DNA of 64,000 nt from Flammeovirgaceae bacterium SG7u.111 (GTDB lineage Bacteria > Bacteroidota > Bacteroidia > Cytophagales > Flammeovirgaceae), in NCBI GenBank assembly GCA_034044135.1, contig CP139021.1, positions 382,501-446,500 on the forward strand, written 5' to 3'. The position numbers were made by a program, and so were the translations under genes. Each line of letters opens with the position of its first letter. The stretch's first letter is position 1. This document shows positions 48,001 to 56,470 of the stretch, piece after piece. The notes under the pieces are model-generated. The model was given only the letters and a program-made list of their open reading frames with translations. It searched no databases and was not told the origin of the DNA.

Positions 48001-48913
48001 CTCCAGGAAGTAACACCAAAGCAAATGTGCTAAGGTTCTTGAAATACAGCAAAATAAGGGCAAAAATCACCAGGATAGCGAGGGAAACCGAAATGATGAT
48101 ATCTGCTTTTATACGGTTGGCATTTGCCACAGCAATTGCGGGTGTACCGAAGTATTCGATGTCCATTCCCGAGCTTTGGTAGCGCATTATCAGCTCATCC
48201 AAATGGTCGATCAACTCTCCGTTTTTTGCCGTTTCGTTGGCTTGGGTTGCCAGCTCTAAGATGTAGAGCATGTGCTTTCTATCCTTGGAAAAAAGATGGT
48301 TTTTGTACAGTTGGAAATTGGTGTCAAACTGACTTTTTTGGAAGTTTTTGAGCGGGATTTGTGTAAGGCCAAAAGGATCTTTCATGACCATTTTCCCTCC
48401 AAAAATCCCAATAGGTGAAATTAGTGTTTTGAAATTCCCCTTCACCGTGTTCTTCAGTGCTTCCTCGCTAAGCTTGCTTTCTATCTCGGAATAGTCTTCG
48501 TTTTCTAAATAGAGCGGGAGGTATTGCCCAAAAAAATCATAGACTTGGGTGATAAGCGAATCGGGGTAGTCGAGTATCCGCTGTTGGATGAGGTCGCCGT
48601 ATTGAGCTTGAAGGCAAGAATCGATTGAGTGCCCTGCTTGTATGATGCTGTCGGGCAGAGCTTGGTTTGAAATGGAAATGCTATCACCTATGTAAAAATG
48701 GACAACGAGGTTGCTATTGAGCTTCGAGTCGTTTAGGATTTTTTCTACTTGGCTTATCGATTCGCTTTCGGGTAAAATATCTGTGATGTTTTCACTGAAG
48801 TTTAGTTGCGAAGTCTGGAAGCCCAAAATGGCAACTAGTGTAGTTGTTACCCCAAAAAACAACGTTTTGTTTTTCGAACAAAACAGAAATATTTTATAGA
48901 AAAATGATGACAT
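45071..48913 (-). CDS. Trifunctional MMPL transporter / acyltransferase / methyltransferase fusion
   Basis: A 1280-residue fusion. Residues 1-860 form an RND/MMPL-type exporter: one helix near the N terminus, two sets of five to six helices and two large periplasmic loops, with the GVGSIMVGITVDFALHLL type motif in the first set and GLGVDYSIFNL in the second. Residues about 880-1070 are a lysophospholipid acyltransferase with HHSFLD (HX4D, near 900) and FPEGTRSE. Residues about 1100-1280 are a class I methyltransferase with IIDIGCGYGF near 1110. It probably acylates or methylates the polyene lipid and moves it across the inner membrane. The start faces the divergent methyltransferase gene across 209 bp. 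Confidence 0.9.
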   Translation of the reverse strand: MSSFFYKIFLFCSKNKTLFFGVTTTLVAILGFQTSQLNFSENITDILPESESISQVEKILNDSKLNSNLVVHFYIGDSISISNQALPDSIIQAGHSIDSCLQAQYGDLIQQRILDYPDSLITQVYDFFGQYLPLYLENEDYSEIESKLSEEALKNTVKGNFKTLISPIGIFGGKMVMKDPFGLTQIPLKNFQKSQFDTNFQLYKNHLFSKDRKHMLYILELATQANETAKNGELIDHLDELIMRYQSSGMDIEYFGTPAIAVANANRIKADIIISVSLAILVIFALILLYFKNLSTFALVLLPGVFGVLVVLGIMATVGKSMSLISLGVGSIMVGITVDFALHLLSHYRSDSSIKQLFKSITQPLLMSSCTTASAFFALVFINSNAMMDLGIFVGGSVLASALFSLIVLPHLLPKNLSAKEKGVFERSFERISSVKLHKKKWAVLLFIVVTSGGVFYWGNMNFNKDMMSLNYMPEHLAKAEIRLNEVLGNTGKEVYVLSSGKDFWEALGKSEAAYKRLEELKTEGTINGYNSVNALIPSLATQQKRLEKWQQFWAEKDTTSLNKTVNEAATKLGLNTKVYTGLNTYLGKNYQTLQAADMQKMMALAGEKFVVESEDEISLITVIKFESEKKAAVVEELQKIKGIQLLDRGYITNRLIEILSEDFNKLISWSLLIVFAILLIIYGRIEMALTTIAPIAIGWLWTLGIMSIFDLSFNIVNIIICSLIFGLGVDYSIFNLKGLNEKYTYGRANTTSFRVSIFLSGITTIVGIGVLVFAQHPALKSIALLAIIGISSVIFLTFFIQDFLFNLFVQKRKDKGLIPYNLASFIRSIIAFSIFVIGCFLLMGIRTLFYIPVFPKWKKRTYHLLVMAYCRFIIYFMQNIKKEVVGRENADYSKPSVIISNHHSFLDILLMLMFSPKVVMVTNDWVYNSPFFGSVVRYADFILATEGIENQMDKIKGLVAQGYSIVIFPEGTRSETPDCGRFHKGAFYLAEELQLDIQPIITHGPHYLMPKKDGFCFRKGTIHVKFLPKIALADKSFGEGYRERTKKISRYFKEEFAKTRLQQETPSFFMETIHKNYLFKGPVLEWYMRIKIKLENNYKLFDELIPKEGNIIDIGCGYGFLGYALAFSGSGRKITALDYDAHKIEIAKNCPTQLRNLKFFHHDALTFDYPDANVFILSDILHYLKKEEQEKIVGLLINKLEDGGKIIIRDGDSSKKQRHTGTVLTEVFSTNSGFNKSRNKLNYISGDWLAQIAKKQGLSFEVIDNTKRTSNTIFILTKA

Positions 48914-49122
48914 TCAATCTAAGACTGTAAAGGGAAAAATTGGATTGCTTGTAAAAAGAAGCGGTGTAAGTCATGTTTGGTCAGCTACTTCTTTTGGCAA
49001 AGATATCAAAGAAATATTCAGAAATCTGTATCCCTTTCCTTTCTGCCAAAATTATCAGAATTCTATTCTTCACTTTTGGATAAATGGCGTAATATTGAGA
49101 AAAAACCAACGATTTTATCTCG

Positions 49123-50181
49123 ATGTCTAAAGAACTGTCCATTATCGAAGCCAAGTACGAAGCCCAAAAACTTGCTTTTGGTCCTATCTATTTTCAAGCG
49201 GTTATTACTATGAGGGAATTGGGAATCATGGAGCTGATAAGTAAAAAAAGAAAGGGGATTACGCCTGAGGAAATTACAAAAGTGCTGGATGTGAGCCTAT
49301 ATGGCGTGGAGGTGCTTATAGAAGCTGCGGCAAATGCTGGGGTGGTAGAGGTTTTGGAAAATGGTGCAGTTATTTTGACAAAAGTTGGCGTGATGCTCAA
49401 TTCTGATGAGCTTACCAAAGTCAATCTCAATTTTGTGAACGACGTTTGCTACGATGCGGCAAAGTTTACTACAGAATCGATTAAAAAAGGAAAGCCAGAG
49501 GGCTTGAAAGTATTTGGCGAATGGCCTACGGTGTACGAAGGTTTGAGCCAGTTGCCTCCCAAAGTACAAAAATCTTGGTTTGAGTTTGACCATTTCTACT
49601 CTGATGGAGCATTTGGGACTGCTCTCAAAATTGTTTTCAAAGAGAAGCCAAAGCTCTTGTTCGACCTTGGTGGAAATACGGGAAAATGGGCGATGGAATG
49701 TTGCGCTTTTGACGAAGGTGTGAATATAAAAATATTGGACTTGGCAGGGCAGCTGAATGTAGCGAAGGAAAATATTAAAAAACGAGGTTTTGAAAACAGG
49801 ATTTCCTTCCACCAAATAAACTTGCTCGATACTTCACAGCAAGTTCCAGCAGGTGCAGACGCTGTTTGGATGAGCCAGTTTTTAGATTGCTTTTCCGAAG
49901 AGGAAATCGTCGCCATCCTTCAAAATGTTCATGCTGCCATCGATGAAAATGCCTATGTATATATTTTAGAGCCGTTTATCAACAACCAAGATTACCCAGC
50001 GGCGGCTTATTCGCTTACGGGAACTTCCCTGTATTTTACCTCCGTAGCCAATGGTAACAGCAAAATGTACACGGAAGAGCGCATGCTGGAATTGACCGAA
50101 AAAGCAGGATTAAAATTGGTAGAATCTTATCCGCTAATAGGGCATAGCTATCATACAATTCTCAAATTACAAAAAGCATAG
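49123..50181 (+). CDS. O-methyltransferase-like protein
   Basis: A 352-residue protein with an N-terminal winged-helix dimerisation domain (MRELGIMELISKKRKGITPEEI) and a SAM-dependent domain with LLFDLGGNTGKWAMECC (near 183-199) and ADAVWMSQFLDCFSEEE. The layout is that of small-molecule O-methyltransferases. Flexirubin-type pigments are methylated or otherwise decorated on the aromatic ring, which fits. It is the only gene of the cluster read from the plus strand; it converges on the glycosyltransferase gene with 10 bp between the stops. Confidence 0.85.
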   Translation: MSKELSIIEAKYEAQKLAFGPIYFQAVITMRELGIMELISKKRKGITPEEITKVLDVSLYGVEVLIEAAANAGVVEVLENGAVILTKVGVMLNSDELTKVNLNFVNDVCYDAAKFTTESIKKGKPEGLKVFGEWPTVYEGLSQLPPKVQKSWFEFDHFYSDGAFGTALKIVFKEKPKLLFDLGGNTGKWAMECCAFDEGVNIKILDLAGQLNVAKENIKKRGFENRISFHQINLLDTSQQVPAGADAVWMSQFLDCFSEEEIVAILQNVHAAIDENAYVYILEPFINNQDYPAAAYSLTGTSLYFTSVANGNSKMYTEERMLELTEKAGLKLVESYPLIGHSYHTILKLQKA

Positions 50182-50191
50182 AAAGCTTTTT

Positions 50192-51388
50192 TTACACAGC
50201 TTCAATAGCCTTTTTTCGAGTAAAATGGATGATAAGGTAAGATAGCGCAGTTGTAACAATTCCTGCTAAGAAAGAGAAAGCGATGCTGCCAAAAAGGTAT
50301 TGTTTCAGGTTGAGGTAGATGCTGTCCAAGTCTAAGCTTTTGTTCAAATCAAACTCCTGAACCAAGTGCTCGGGCATAAAAAAAGCACCCATCCTGAAGC
50401 TGATGTAAATGAGCAGAGGAATCATGGGCGGGATGGAAATATGCGCTGCCAAAATGAAAATGGCCTTGTTGAGCTTGAGTAAGTGAGCAAGGGAAATCCC
50501 TACTATTAGTTGGTAGCCCCAAATGGGGAAAATACCCATAAACACCCCAAATCCGATAGAAAGAGCTTTGATGTGGGTAGGCTCTTCTTGGTCAAGCAAG
50601 TTCTTCTTAAGAAAATTCTTTATTTTTTTTTTTGTAAGGTTTTTCAATAACCTTTTGGGCAAGTAATACAGCAAAGTGAGTGTGACCAAGTAAGTATTCA
50701 GCACGCTAATACGCGAAAAATCTTGGAAGGGGCGGAAATGCGTCACCCGTTCTTCGGGCGGGTCGTAGTGGATTTGGATGGGAATGTTCACTACATCAAT
50801 ATCTTTCCACGCAGCTTTTACAATTACCTCTACTTCAAACTCGAAGCGGTTGGTGAAATACTTGATTTTTTCCATCGCCTGTACGGGATAAAGCCGAAAG
50901 CCCGATTGGGTGTCGGTGAGTTTTATTCCCGTTTCCACCCAAAACCAGAAGTTGGAAAAATTATTCCCAAAATTGCTCTTTCCAGGCACATTCGTTTCGC
51001 TCATGTTTCGAGCTCCTATCACCAAAGAATTTGGATTCTCTTTTATCTGCTCCAAAAAAAGTGGGATATCGGATGCGAAATGTTGCCCATCGCTATCCAT
51101 TGAAACTACATAGTCGAAACCGTGGGAAAGCGCCCATTTGAAAGAAGTGCGGAGGGCTTTTCCCTTTCCTTGGTTTTTGGGAAAGTTGATACAGTGTATT
51201 TGCCCATCAAAGGACTGGAGGATCTCTGAGGTGGAATCGGTAGAGCCATCGTTTACCACTAGTAAATCGGAAGTGTAGGGGAGGACATCTTTGATGATTT
51301 TCCCAATTTTATGCTCATTATTGTAGGTGGGGATTACCACGCAGCACTTCAATTCCTTTGTTATTTCCCCCCAATTTGTCTCCTCCAT
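50192..51388 (-). CDS. Family 2 glycosyltransferase fused to DUF2062
   Basis: A 398-residue protein. The start 51388 (MEETNWGEI) is preferred to 51457, which adds a basic stretch of no domain value. The GT-A domain has VVIPTYNNEHKIGKII, LLVVNDGSTDST and VVSMDSDGQH (DxD-like) and resembles dolichyl-phosphate mannose synthases; QSGFRLYP follows. The C-terminal DUF2062 part (about 285-398) has about four membrane segments with GVFMGIFPIWGYQL. It may transfer a sugar to a lipid carrier or to the pigment. The donor sugar is unknown. Confidence 0.88.
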   Translation of the reverse strand: MEETNWGEITKELKCCVVIPTYNNEHKIGKIIKDVLPYTSDLLVVNDGSTDSTSEILQSFDGQIHCINFPKNQGKGKALRTSFKWALSHGFDYVVSMDSDGQHFASDIPLFLEQIKENPNSLVIGARNMSETNVPGKSNFGNNFSNFWFWVETGIKLTDTQSGFRLYPVQAMEKIKYFTNRFEFEVEVIVKAAWKDIDVVNIPIQIHYDPPEERVTHFRPFQDFSRISVLNTYLVTLTLLYYLPKRLLKNLTKKKIKNFLKKNLLDQEEPTHIKALSIGFGVFMGIFPIWGYQLIVGISLAHLLKLNKAIFILAAHISIPPMIPLLIYISFRMGAFFMPEHLVQEFDLNKSLDLDSIYLNLKQYLFGSIAFSFLAGIVTTALSYLIIHFTRKKAIEAV

Positions 51389-51542
51389 AATTATAGAAGC
51401 TATTTGAATTGTTTTTTTCGTAAAGAAAATGAGTTGTTTTGTTCTTGAACGAGGCATTTTTGAGAAGAATAGCAGAGCTATTTGCCGAAAAAATAACGAA
51501 GTTCTGGGGCAGAATAGCCATTTGAATAGAAACTAAAATAGT

Positions 51543-51914
51543 TCAAATAGCTTCTGAAAATATTCCGCTAAACTTAATGCAAACTTCGCCGCTTTCCAGT
51601 TTTCCAATAGCTTTTACCACCTTGTTTTTTCCATCCTCCTTCACTTGGAGCGAGAAGTTCAAAAGTTTGCTTTTTGTAGGGTCAACTACTGATAAAAACT
51701 TAATGTTTTGAGCTTTGTCTAAACGGAAGTTTTGTCCGTAGTTTTTACCTAAAAGCTCTCCAACCATCTCTACTTGGCATGCACCTGGCAACACGGGGTT
51801 TTCGGGGAAATGCCCTTCAAAAATGCTGTGCTCGGCATTTATTGCTAGCTCCGCCTCAATACTGCCCTCTTCGGCATTCCAAGTTTTTATTTGGTACAAA
51901 TCGTCCAATAGCAT
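51543..51914 (-). CDS. Hotdog-fold 3-hydroxyacyl-ACP dehydratase (FabZ-like)
   Basis: A 123-residue hotdog protein with the dehydratase signature GHFPENPVLPGACQVEMVGELLG (His near residue 35, Pro-x-Leu-Pro-Gly after it). In FabZ the His and a Glu about 14 residues on remove water from 3-hydroxyacyl-ACP; here EMVGE supplies the candidate Glu. It lies 7 bp after the lipoprotein gene. One of two dehydratases in the cluster, needed because a polyene keeps the double bond from every cycle. Confidence 0.85.
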   Translation of the reverse strand: MLLDDLYQIKTWNAEEGSIEAELAINAEHSIFEGHFPENPVLPGACQVEMVGELLGKNYGQNFRLDKAQNIKFLSVVDPTKSKLLNFSLQVKEDGKNKVVKAIGKLESGEVCIKFSGIFSEAI

Positions 51915-51921
51915 TTAGTTT

Positions 51922-52533
51922 CTATTTAAAATTTGTCAGCTTCAAGCGAAGCCCAGCTATTTTATGTTCTACTACAATAGTTTTGGGAATCGCACTTGCT
52001 TCGTAAGTATAATCGACCATTACTTTGTCTACTCCTGTGCTTTTTCTTTCGGCTTTTAGAATTCTATTGCGTGTCTCATCTAGCCAAAAGCGGTGAGTTT
52101 CCTTGCCCTTTACTTTCGCTAAATGCATTTCCTCTTTTTTTCTTTTTTTGTAAATAACTTCGCCATTGTAGTACCTATTTGCCATAAGTAGCAGCCTAAA
52201 GTCATTTTCCAATTGGGTTAAAAATACATCTTTTTGAAGCTGTTCCAAAAGCTTAATCGCTTCCATTTTCTCTTCGGTGAGCCTGAAAGCCATCACCGTA
52301 GGCCCCAGTTCGCTCATGAAGCGGATATGGATGCCTTTTTGGTCGGGTTTTACCACCACAAGCCCACTGAAATGGTAGTCTTTAAAATCGACAGTAGTCC
52401 TAAAAATAACCCCTTTCGAAGCTTCGTCCAAAAAGCTTTTTGGTAATACTTTGTGGGTGTTTACCTGCTTGCTTGTAGAGCAGCTGGCGCAAAAAAGAAG
52501 CAGGCTAATGAAGAATAAACGAGGAGTCATCAA
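51922..52533 (-). CDS. Outer-membrane lipoprotein of the cluster (LolB-like candidate)
   Basis: A 203-residue protein with a lipoprotein signal peptide (PRLFFISLLLFCASCSTSK; modified Cys at 15 or 18). The rest is strand-rich: FRTTVDFKDYHFSGLVVVKPDQKGIHIRFMSELG and FWLDETRNRILKAERKSTG recall the half-barrel of LolA/LolB proteins, but no motif proves it. Its start lies 29 bp inside the 3' end of the LolA-like gene, so translation is coupled. It may receive the lipid or pigment product at the outer membrane. Confidence 0.75.
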   Translation of the reverse strand: MMTPRLFFISLLLFCASCSTSKQVNTHKVLPKSFLDEASKGVIFRTTVDFKDYHFSGLVVVKPDQKGIHIRFMSELGPTVMAFRLTEEKMEAIKLLEQLQKDVFLTQLENDFRLLLMANRYYNGEVIYKKRKKEEMHLAKVKGKETHRFWLDETRNRILKAERKSTGVDKVMVDYTYEASAIPKTIVVEHKIAGLRLKLTNFK

Positions 52534-53140
52534 TCGGTTTGTTCAGTTTTCTGTTGTGAAAATTGAGGCTTGTATAGTCGCCCGTAGGCTCAATTAGTTT
52601 GATGCTTACAACACCAAAATCTGCTTTATCAAAGTAAATTTCAATAGAATTGATGATTTCCTTCATCTGGCTGTTGGTGCTGTTTAGCTTTGCCATGTAG
52701 TTTGCCGCTGATTCAAAATACGAAATATCAAACCGCTCGCTATCGAGGATATTTCCCTGCACACTATTGACAATAATGTTGTTGATTTCCTTAAAGGTTT
52801 TGCTCGATTCAAGATCAAACGTATTGGTTTTTTCCTCGTCTTTGATGAACATTTTTTGTTGGTTTAGTACGATCATGTACTCAAATGGCTCGCTGTATTC
52901 CCACCTCAGTTTATCAGGAGCTTTGAATTTGATTTTCCCTTTGGAAGTCAATGCACTCGACAGGATTTCCATGTGCTTCACCTGCTCAAAATCTGCTTGA
53001 ATGCTGCTGGTTTCTTTGGAAAGCTTGGTAATACCGGTTTTCAGCACCTCAGGGTTTTGCATAGGCTTTAGTGTTTCATCTTGCGCATGAAGTGCGAAAG
53101 AGAAAGAAAAGATCAGCAGTAAAAGCGTAAGTTTATTCAT
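52505..53140 (-). CDS. LolA-like outer membrane lipid carrier protein
   Basis: A 211-residue periplasmic protein with a signal peptide (NKLTLLLLIFSFSFALHA) and a LolA-type half-barrel: SIQADFEQVKHMEILSSALTSKGKIKFKAPDKLRWEY is the standard start of the fold (bulky residues inside the barrel hold acyl chains). LolA relatives of this kind are regular members of aryl-polyene and flexirubin clusters, where they are thought to ferry the lipidic product across the periplasm. It lies downstream of the deacetylase gene by 42 bp. Confidence 0.88.
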   Translation of the reverse strand: MNKLTLLLLIFSFSFALHAQDETLKPMQNPEVLKTGITKLSKETSSIQADFEQVKHMEILSSALTSKGKIKFKAPDKLRWEYSEPFEYMIVLNQQKMFIKDEEKTNTFDLESSKTFKEINNIIVNSVQGNILDSERFDISYFESAANYMAKLNSTNSQMKEIINSIEIYFDKADFGVVSIKLIEPTGDYTSLNFHNRKLNKPIDDSSFILH

Positions 53141-53182
53141 AAGGTTTAGATCAAATTTAAAGCCTAGGCTATGAAAACTGCC

Positions 53183-53947
53183 TTAGTGTTTAATGGAAAC
53201 TAATTCATCAAGCCCTACACAAGTATAGCCTTTTTTGGTAGCGATGGTCAATATTTCTTCCAACAACCAATCGCTTTTTTCTACGTGGTCGTGAAATAGA
53301 AGAATCGCTCCTGGGCTGATTTTGGACTTGATTTGTTTTACCAATTTCTCATCCTTTTTCCTCAACGTATCGAGCGAGCGAATGTTCCAACCGATGGCTT
53401 TATGCCCCGTTTTTTTCAAAGCTTTAGCAATTGGCGGGTTGGTTACGCCATAGGGTGGGCGGAAAAATACAGGTTTTTCCCCTGTGATTTTCTCGATCGC
53501 TTCATCCGTATGGCTGATTTCTTTGATCATTCGTTTCTTCCCAAAAAAATCAATGAAAAAGTGATGGGAAAAGGAGTGGTTTCCAATCGTATGTCCCTGC
53601 TCGTGTATCGATTTTACAATTTCAGGATGCTTTTCCACATTTTTTCCTATACAAAAGAAGGTAGCCTTAGCCTTATGCTTTTGGAGAATTTCGAGCAGCT
53701 TTGGCGTATTTTCACAAGGCCCATCGTCAAACGTGATGGCTATTTTTTTTTCAAGTGTGTTTACTCTCGTTGTTGCATCTAAGAAATAATTGCATTGCAT
53801 GTTGGCTGCGCCGAAGCCAATATCAGCCATAAAAACAATCACTAAGATGAGATAAGCCCAAAAAGGGGTAAAGAAGTAAAAGTCGCTAAGGGCAAGAGCC
53901 GCAAGCAATACAAAAAACATGGGCTTTGTATGAGAATATTTTAGCAT
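53183..53947 (-). CDS. Polysaccharide deacetylase-family protein (NodB domain)
   Basis: A 254-residue protein: one or two N-terminal membrane helices (about 10-45), then a NodB domain with ITFDDGPCENTPKLLEIL (near 70-87), the metal-binding NHSFSHH (about 123-129), FRPPYGVTN and a late LLFHDHVEKSDWLLEEIL. All five catalytic motifs look intact. The family deacetylates N-acetyl sugars; in this cluster the substrate may be a sugar on the product or the lipid anchor. Its 5' end overlaps the upstream ketosynthase-like gene by 7 bp. Confidence 0.88.
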   Translation of the reverse strand: MLKYSHTKPMFFVLLAALALSDFYFFTPFWAYLILVIVFMADIGFGAANMQCNYFLDATTRVNTLEKKIAITFDDGPCENTPKLLEILQKHKAKATFFCIGKNVEKHPEIVKSIHEQGHTIGNHSFSHHFFIDFFGKKRMIKEISHTDEAIEKITGEKPVFFRPPYGVTNPPIAKALKKTGHKAIGWNIRSLDTLRKKDEKLVKQIKSKISPGAILLFHDHVEKSDWLLEEILTIATKKGYTCVGLDELVSIKH

Positions 53948-54942
53948 TTTTTCAGTAGGATCAGGGAATGATACTTATTGTTAAAGTTGTTGTAGATCAA
54001 CAAGTTGTCAATCTTGCTTGGGCCATCCCCCAAAATAAGTGTTTTTTGGAAAACCTGTTGGTTCTTCACCATATTTGCCCCAAGGTTTAACCCCAAGGCA
54101 CTGGCGGTAAAATATTCCCCACTGATATTTTTAAAACTGACAAGGGCTATTTCTCCAAAAAGTTCTTCACTAAGCTTTTTATCAGCCCCTGTTACTACAG
54201 CATCAAGCCCAGAAGGCGTTATTTCTGCTTTTTCTAGGCTTGAGCTTATCCAAGCTTTTACTTCTTCGTCACTTTCAGGGTTATAAAGTGTTTCGAATGC
54301 ACTTATTTGTGCATAAGAACTGGCAGAAGCTTGGTTTGAAAGTATAAAAAACGCCGAGCCTTCTCCCCAAAAAGGAGCTTTGGCAGAAGCTGGGGTGCAT
54401 GCTAATTTGTTTAAAATACTCAAGCTCGTTGGGATAATTTCGTCCAAACCGCCTACGAGAACTTGTGCGTTTGCCTCCGAAGTTTTCGCAATCGCATCTT
54501 CTAAAGCATTTTCAAATGAGTGTCCTCGCTGTGAATAAGTGAAAGCGTAGGAATGAGATTTTAACAAAAGGGAAACCTGCCCTGCAATGGTGTTGTGGGT
54601 AGATTGGATGAACGGAGTAGGAGAGAGCAGCCCACCATCGTTTGTCGAAAAGGCATCCAAGAATTTTTCGGTATCGGCTAGGCAGCCAAGCCCTGTTCCC
54701 ACCAAAATGGCACTCGGGTCTTCCACCTCTGCTTCTTCCAAGCTTTTGAGCGAGGTAGCTACGCCCATCTTTATGATCCTCGACATCCTTCTTAGCAAGC
54801 GGGCATTGATCACTTCCTTGTAGGTTGGTTCAAGGCATTTGAAGTACTCATTTTCTGGGGAAACCCATTCCGAGAGGTATTGATTACCATCAAAAGTTGC
54901 TTGTGAAGAAATGGCGGAAGTTCCGTTTATAAATACGTTCAT
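53941..54942 (-). CDS. Ketosynthase-like protein without the active-site Cys (chain-length-factor type)
   Basis: A 333-residue thiolase-fold protein resembling the KS family (GTGLGCLADTEKFLDAF, STHNTIAGQVSLLL, GGLDEI, GEGSAFFIL). Where active ketosynthases have the nucleophilic Cys (TACSSS), it reads TYSQRGHSFENAL (135-147), so it cannot condense. It lies 12 bp after a complete KS gene on the same strand and so looks like the chain-length factor partner of that KS, as in aryl-polyene and type II PKS systems. It is about 70 residues shorter than a full KS. Confidence 0.82.
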   Translation of the reverse strand: MNVFINGTSAISSQATFDGNQYLSEWVSPENEYFKCLEPTYKEVINARLLRRMSRIIKMGVATSLKSLEEAEVEDPSAILVGTGLGCLADTEKFLDAFSTNDGGLLSPTPFIQSTHNTIAGQVSLLLKSHSYAFTYSQRGHSFENALEDAIAKTSEANAQVLVGGLDEIIPTSLSILNKLACTPASAKAPFWGEGSAFFILSNQASASSYAQISAFETLYNPESDEEVKAWISSSLEKAEITPSGLDAVVTGADKKLSEELFGEIALVSFKNISGEYFTASALGLNLGANMVKNQQVFQKTLILGDGPSKIDNLLIYNNFNNKYHSLILLKKC

Positions 54943-54954
54943 GGCGCTAGCTTA

Positions 54955-56157
54955 TTAGGCTTTTGAAAAAAGTAAAGAAGAGCAATTTCCCCCAAACCCA
55001 AAAGAGTTGGAAAGCACATGTTTGATGCCTGCTTTTTTCTGTATTTGTTGAAGCGGAGGAGCAGACAATACTTCCATTGGTTGAGTAATTTTTTGGTTGG
55101 CAAAAGCAATTCCTTGGCTGATTGCCAACACGCTAAAAACGGCTTCTATTCCTCCGGCAGCGCCCAACGTATGCCCCGTAAAAGATTTGGTGGAGCTATA
55201 AGGTGGAAGTGTATCTCCAAAGATATTTTTGATGGCGATGCTTTCGGAAAGGTCGTTGTTTTCCGTGCCGGTTCCATGCGCATTGATGTAGGAAATATCC
55301 TCAGCAGAAATTCCTGCCATATCAAGCGCATGCCGAATAGCAAGGGTTGCCCCTGTGCCTTCGGGCGAAGATGCTGTTTGGTGATAGGCATCGCTGGCGT
55401 TGGCATATCCTGCCACTTCTGCCAAAATGGTTGCCCCTCGTTTCAAAGCAGAGTTTTCAGATTCTAACACTAAAAAAGCAGCTCCTTCGCCTAGGTTCAA
55501 GCCTTTTCGCTGCTCGTCAAAGGGCTTGCACCGTTCTTTGTCCAAGATCATGAGGGAGTTGAACCCGTGGAAAGTGAAGTAAGAAAGGGCATCGGTTCCT
55601 CCTGCCAAAGCTCCGTCAACCTTACCTTGTTTGATCAAGTCGGCGGCAAAGGCGATGGAATTAGCCGAAGAGGAACAAGCAGTGCTGATGGTGGAAATAT
55701 GTTTTTTTATCCCCAATGTGTCGGCTATTAGTTCTGCACTGAATCCGCAGTCATGCGTACCGAAAGCAGCTTGGAAATCAATAGATTCTCCTTTGGCAAA
55801 TTGGCTGTAATGGATTTCGGAAACATCCATACCTCCTACGCTCGTTCCATTGACCAACCCAAAGTTGCCAAGCATTTCTGAGTTGAGCGAAGCGGATTTT
55901 AGTGCCTCGGAGGCTGCTTTAAGCCCAAGAAGTGCTGTTCTTGAATTATGGTGTTGAGAAGAAAGAAGTGTTGCCGCAAGTTGCTCATTGCTGGCTTTCA
56001 CTTCACCAAAAAGGAATTCGGAAGGCAATCCTTCGACTAAGCGAGCCGAATGCCCAATTCCCGTTTTTTGGTTGGAAAGCGCAGCAAGGTTCTCTTGGGT
56101 ATCTAGCCCAAGAGCCGAAATGATGCCGATGCCTGTGACAACTATCTTTTCTGCCAT
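54955..56157 (-). CDS. Beta-ketoacyl-ACP synthase (active)
   Basis: A 400-residue ketosynthase with a complete triad: Cys161 in STACSSSANSIAFA, His294 in INAHGTGTENND and His329 in KSFTGHTLGAAGG. It performs decarboxylative condensation of malonyl-ACP units onto the growing chain. The 3-bp gap from the ACP gene upstream and 12 bp to the chain-length-factor-like gene downstream indicate an ACP-KS-CLF set for the polyene. Confidence 0.93.
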   Translation of the reverse strand: MAEKIVVTGIGIISALGLDTQENLAALSNQKTGIGHSARLVEGLPSEFLFGEVKASNEQLAATLLSSQHHNSRTALLGLKAASEALKSASLNSEMLGNFGLVNGTSVGGMDVSEIHYSQFAKGESIDFQAAFGTHDCGFSAELIADTLGIKKHISTISTACSSSANSIAFAADLIKQGKVDGALAGGTDALSYFTFHGFNSLMILDKERCKPFDEQRKGLNLGEGAAFLVLESENSALKRGATILAEVAGYANASDAYHQTASSPEGTGATLAIRHALDMAGISAEDISYINAHGTGTENNDLSESIAIKNIFGDTLPPYSSTKSFTGHTLGAAGGIEAVFSVLAISQGIAFANQKITQPMEVLSAPPLQQIQKKAGIKHVLSNSFGFGGNCSSLLFSKA

Positions 56158-56160
56158 TAT

Positions 56161-56418
56161 TTATTTCTCTGCGTGTTGTTCAATAAACTCGCTGATGGTT
56201 TTTACCGAATAAAAAACCTTTTTTCCTTCTTCGGCACTGGCTATTTTTATTCCATAGCCTCTTTCCAAAAGCACGATCAGTTCCAAGGCATCGATGGAAT
56301 CGAGTCCAAGTCCTCCGCCAAATAGCTGCTCATCGTCTTTGATGTCTTCTACGCTCACATCTTCCAGATTGAGCTGTTCTATAATCTCCCCTTTTAGTTT
56401 TTCTATAAGTGCTGACAT
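56161..56418 (-). CDS. Acyl carrier protein
   Basis: An 85-residue acidic four-helix carrier with the phosphopantetheine site GLDSIDALEL (Ser41). It is immediately followed by its probable ketosynthase. The two carriers of the cluster (this one and 60141-60398) differ clearly in sequence and may serve different steps or starter and extension. Confidence 0.92.
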   Translation of the reverse strand: MSALIEKLKGEIIEQLNLEDVSVEDIKDDEQLFGGGLGLDSIDALELIVLLERGYGIKIASAEEGKKVFYSVKTISEFIEQHAEK

Positions 56419-56470
56419 AGCTTGTAAAGTGTTAAAAATTCAAATTTAGTAAAAAAGTAGTGTTTGCTGT

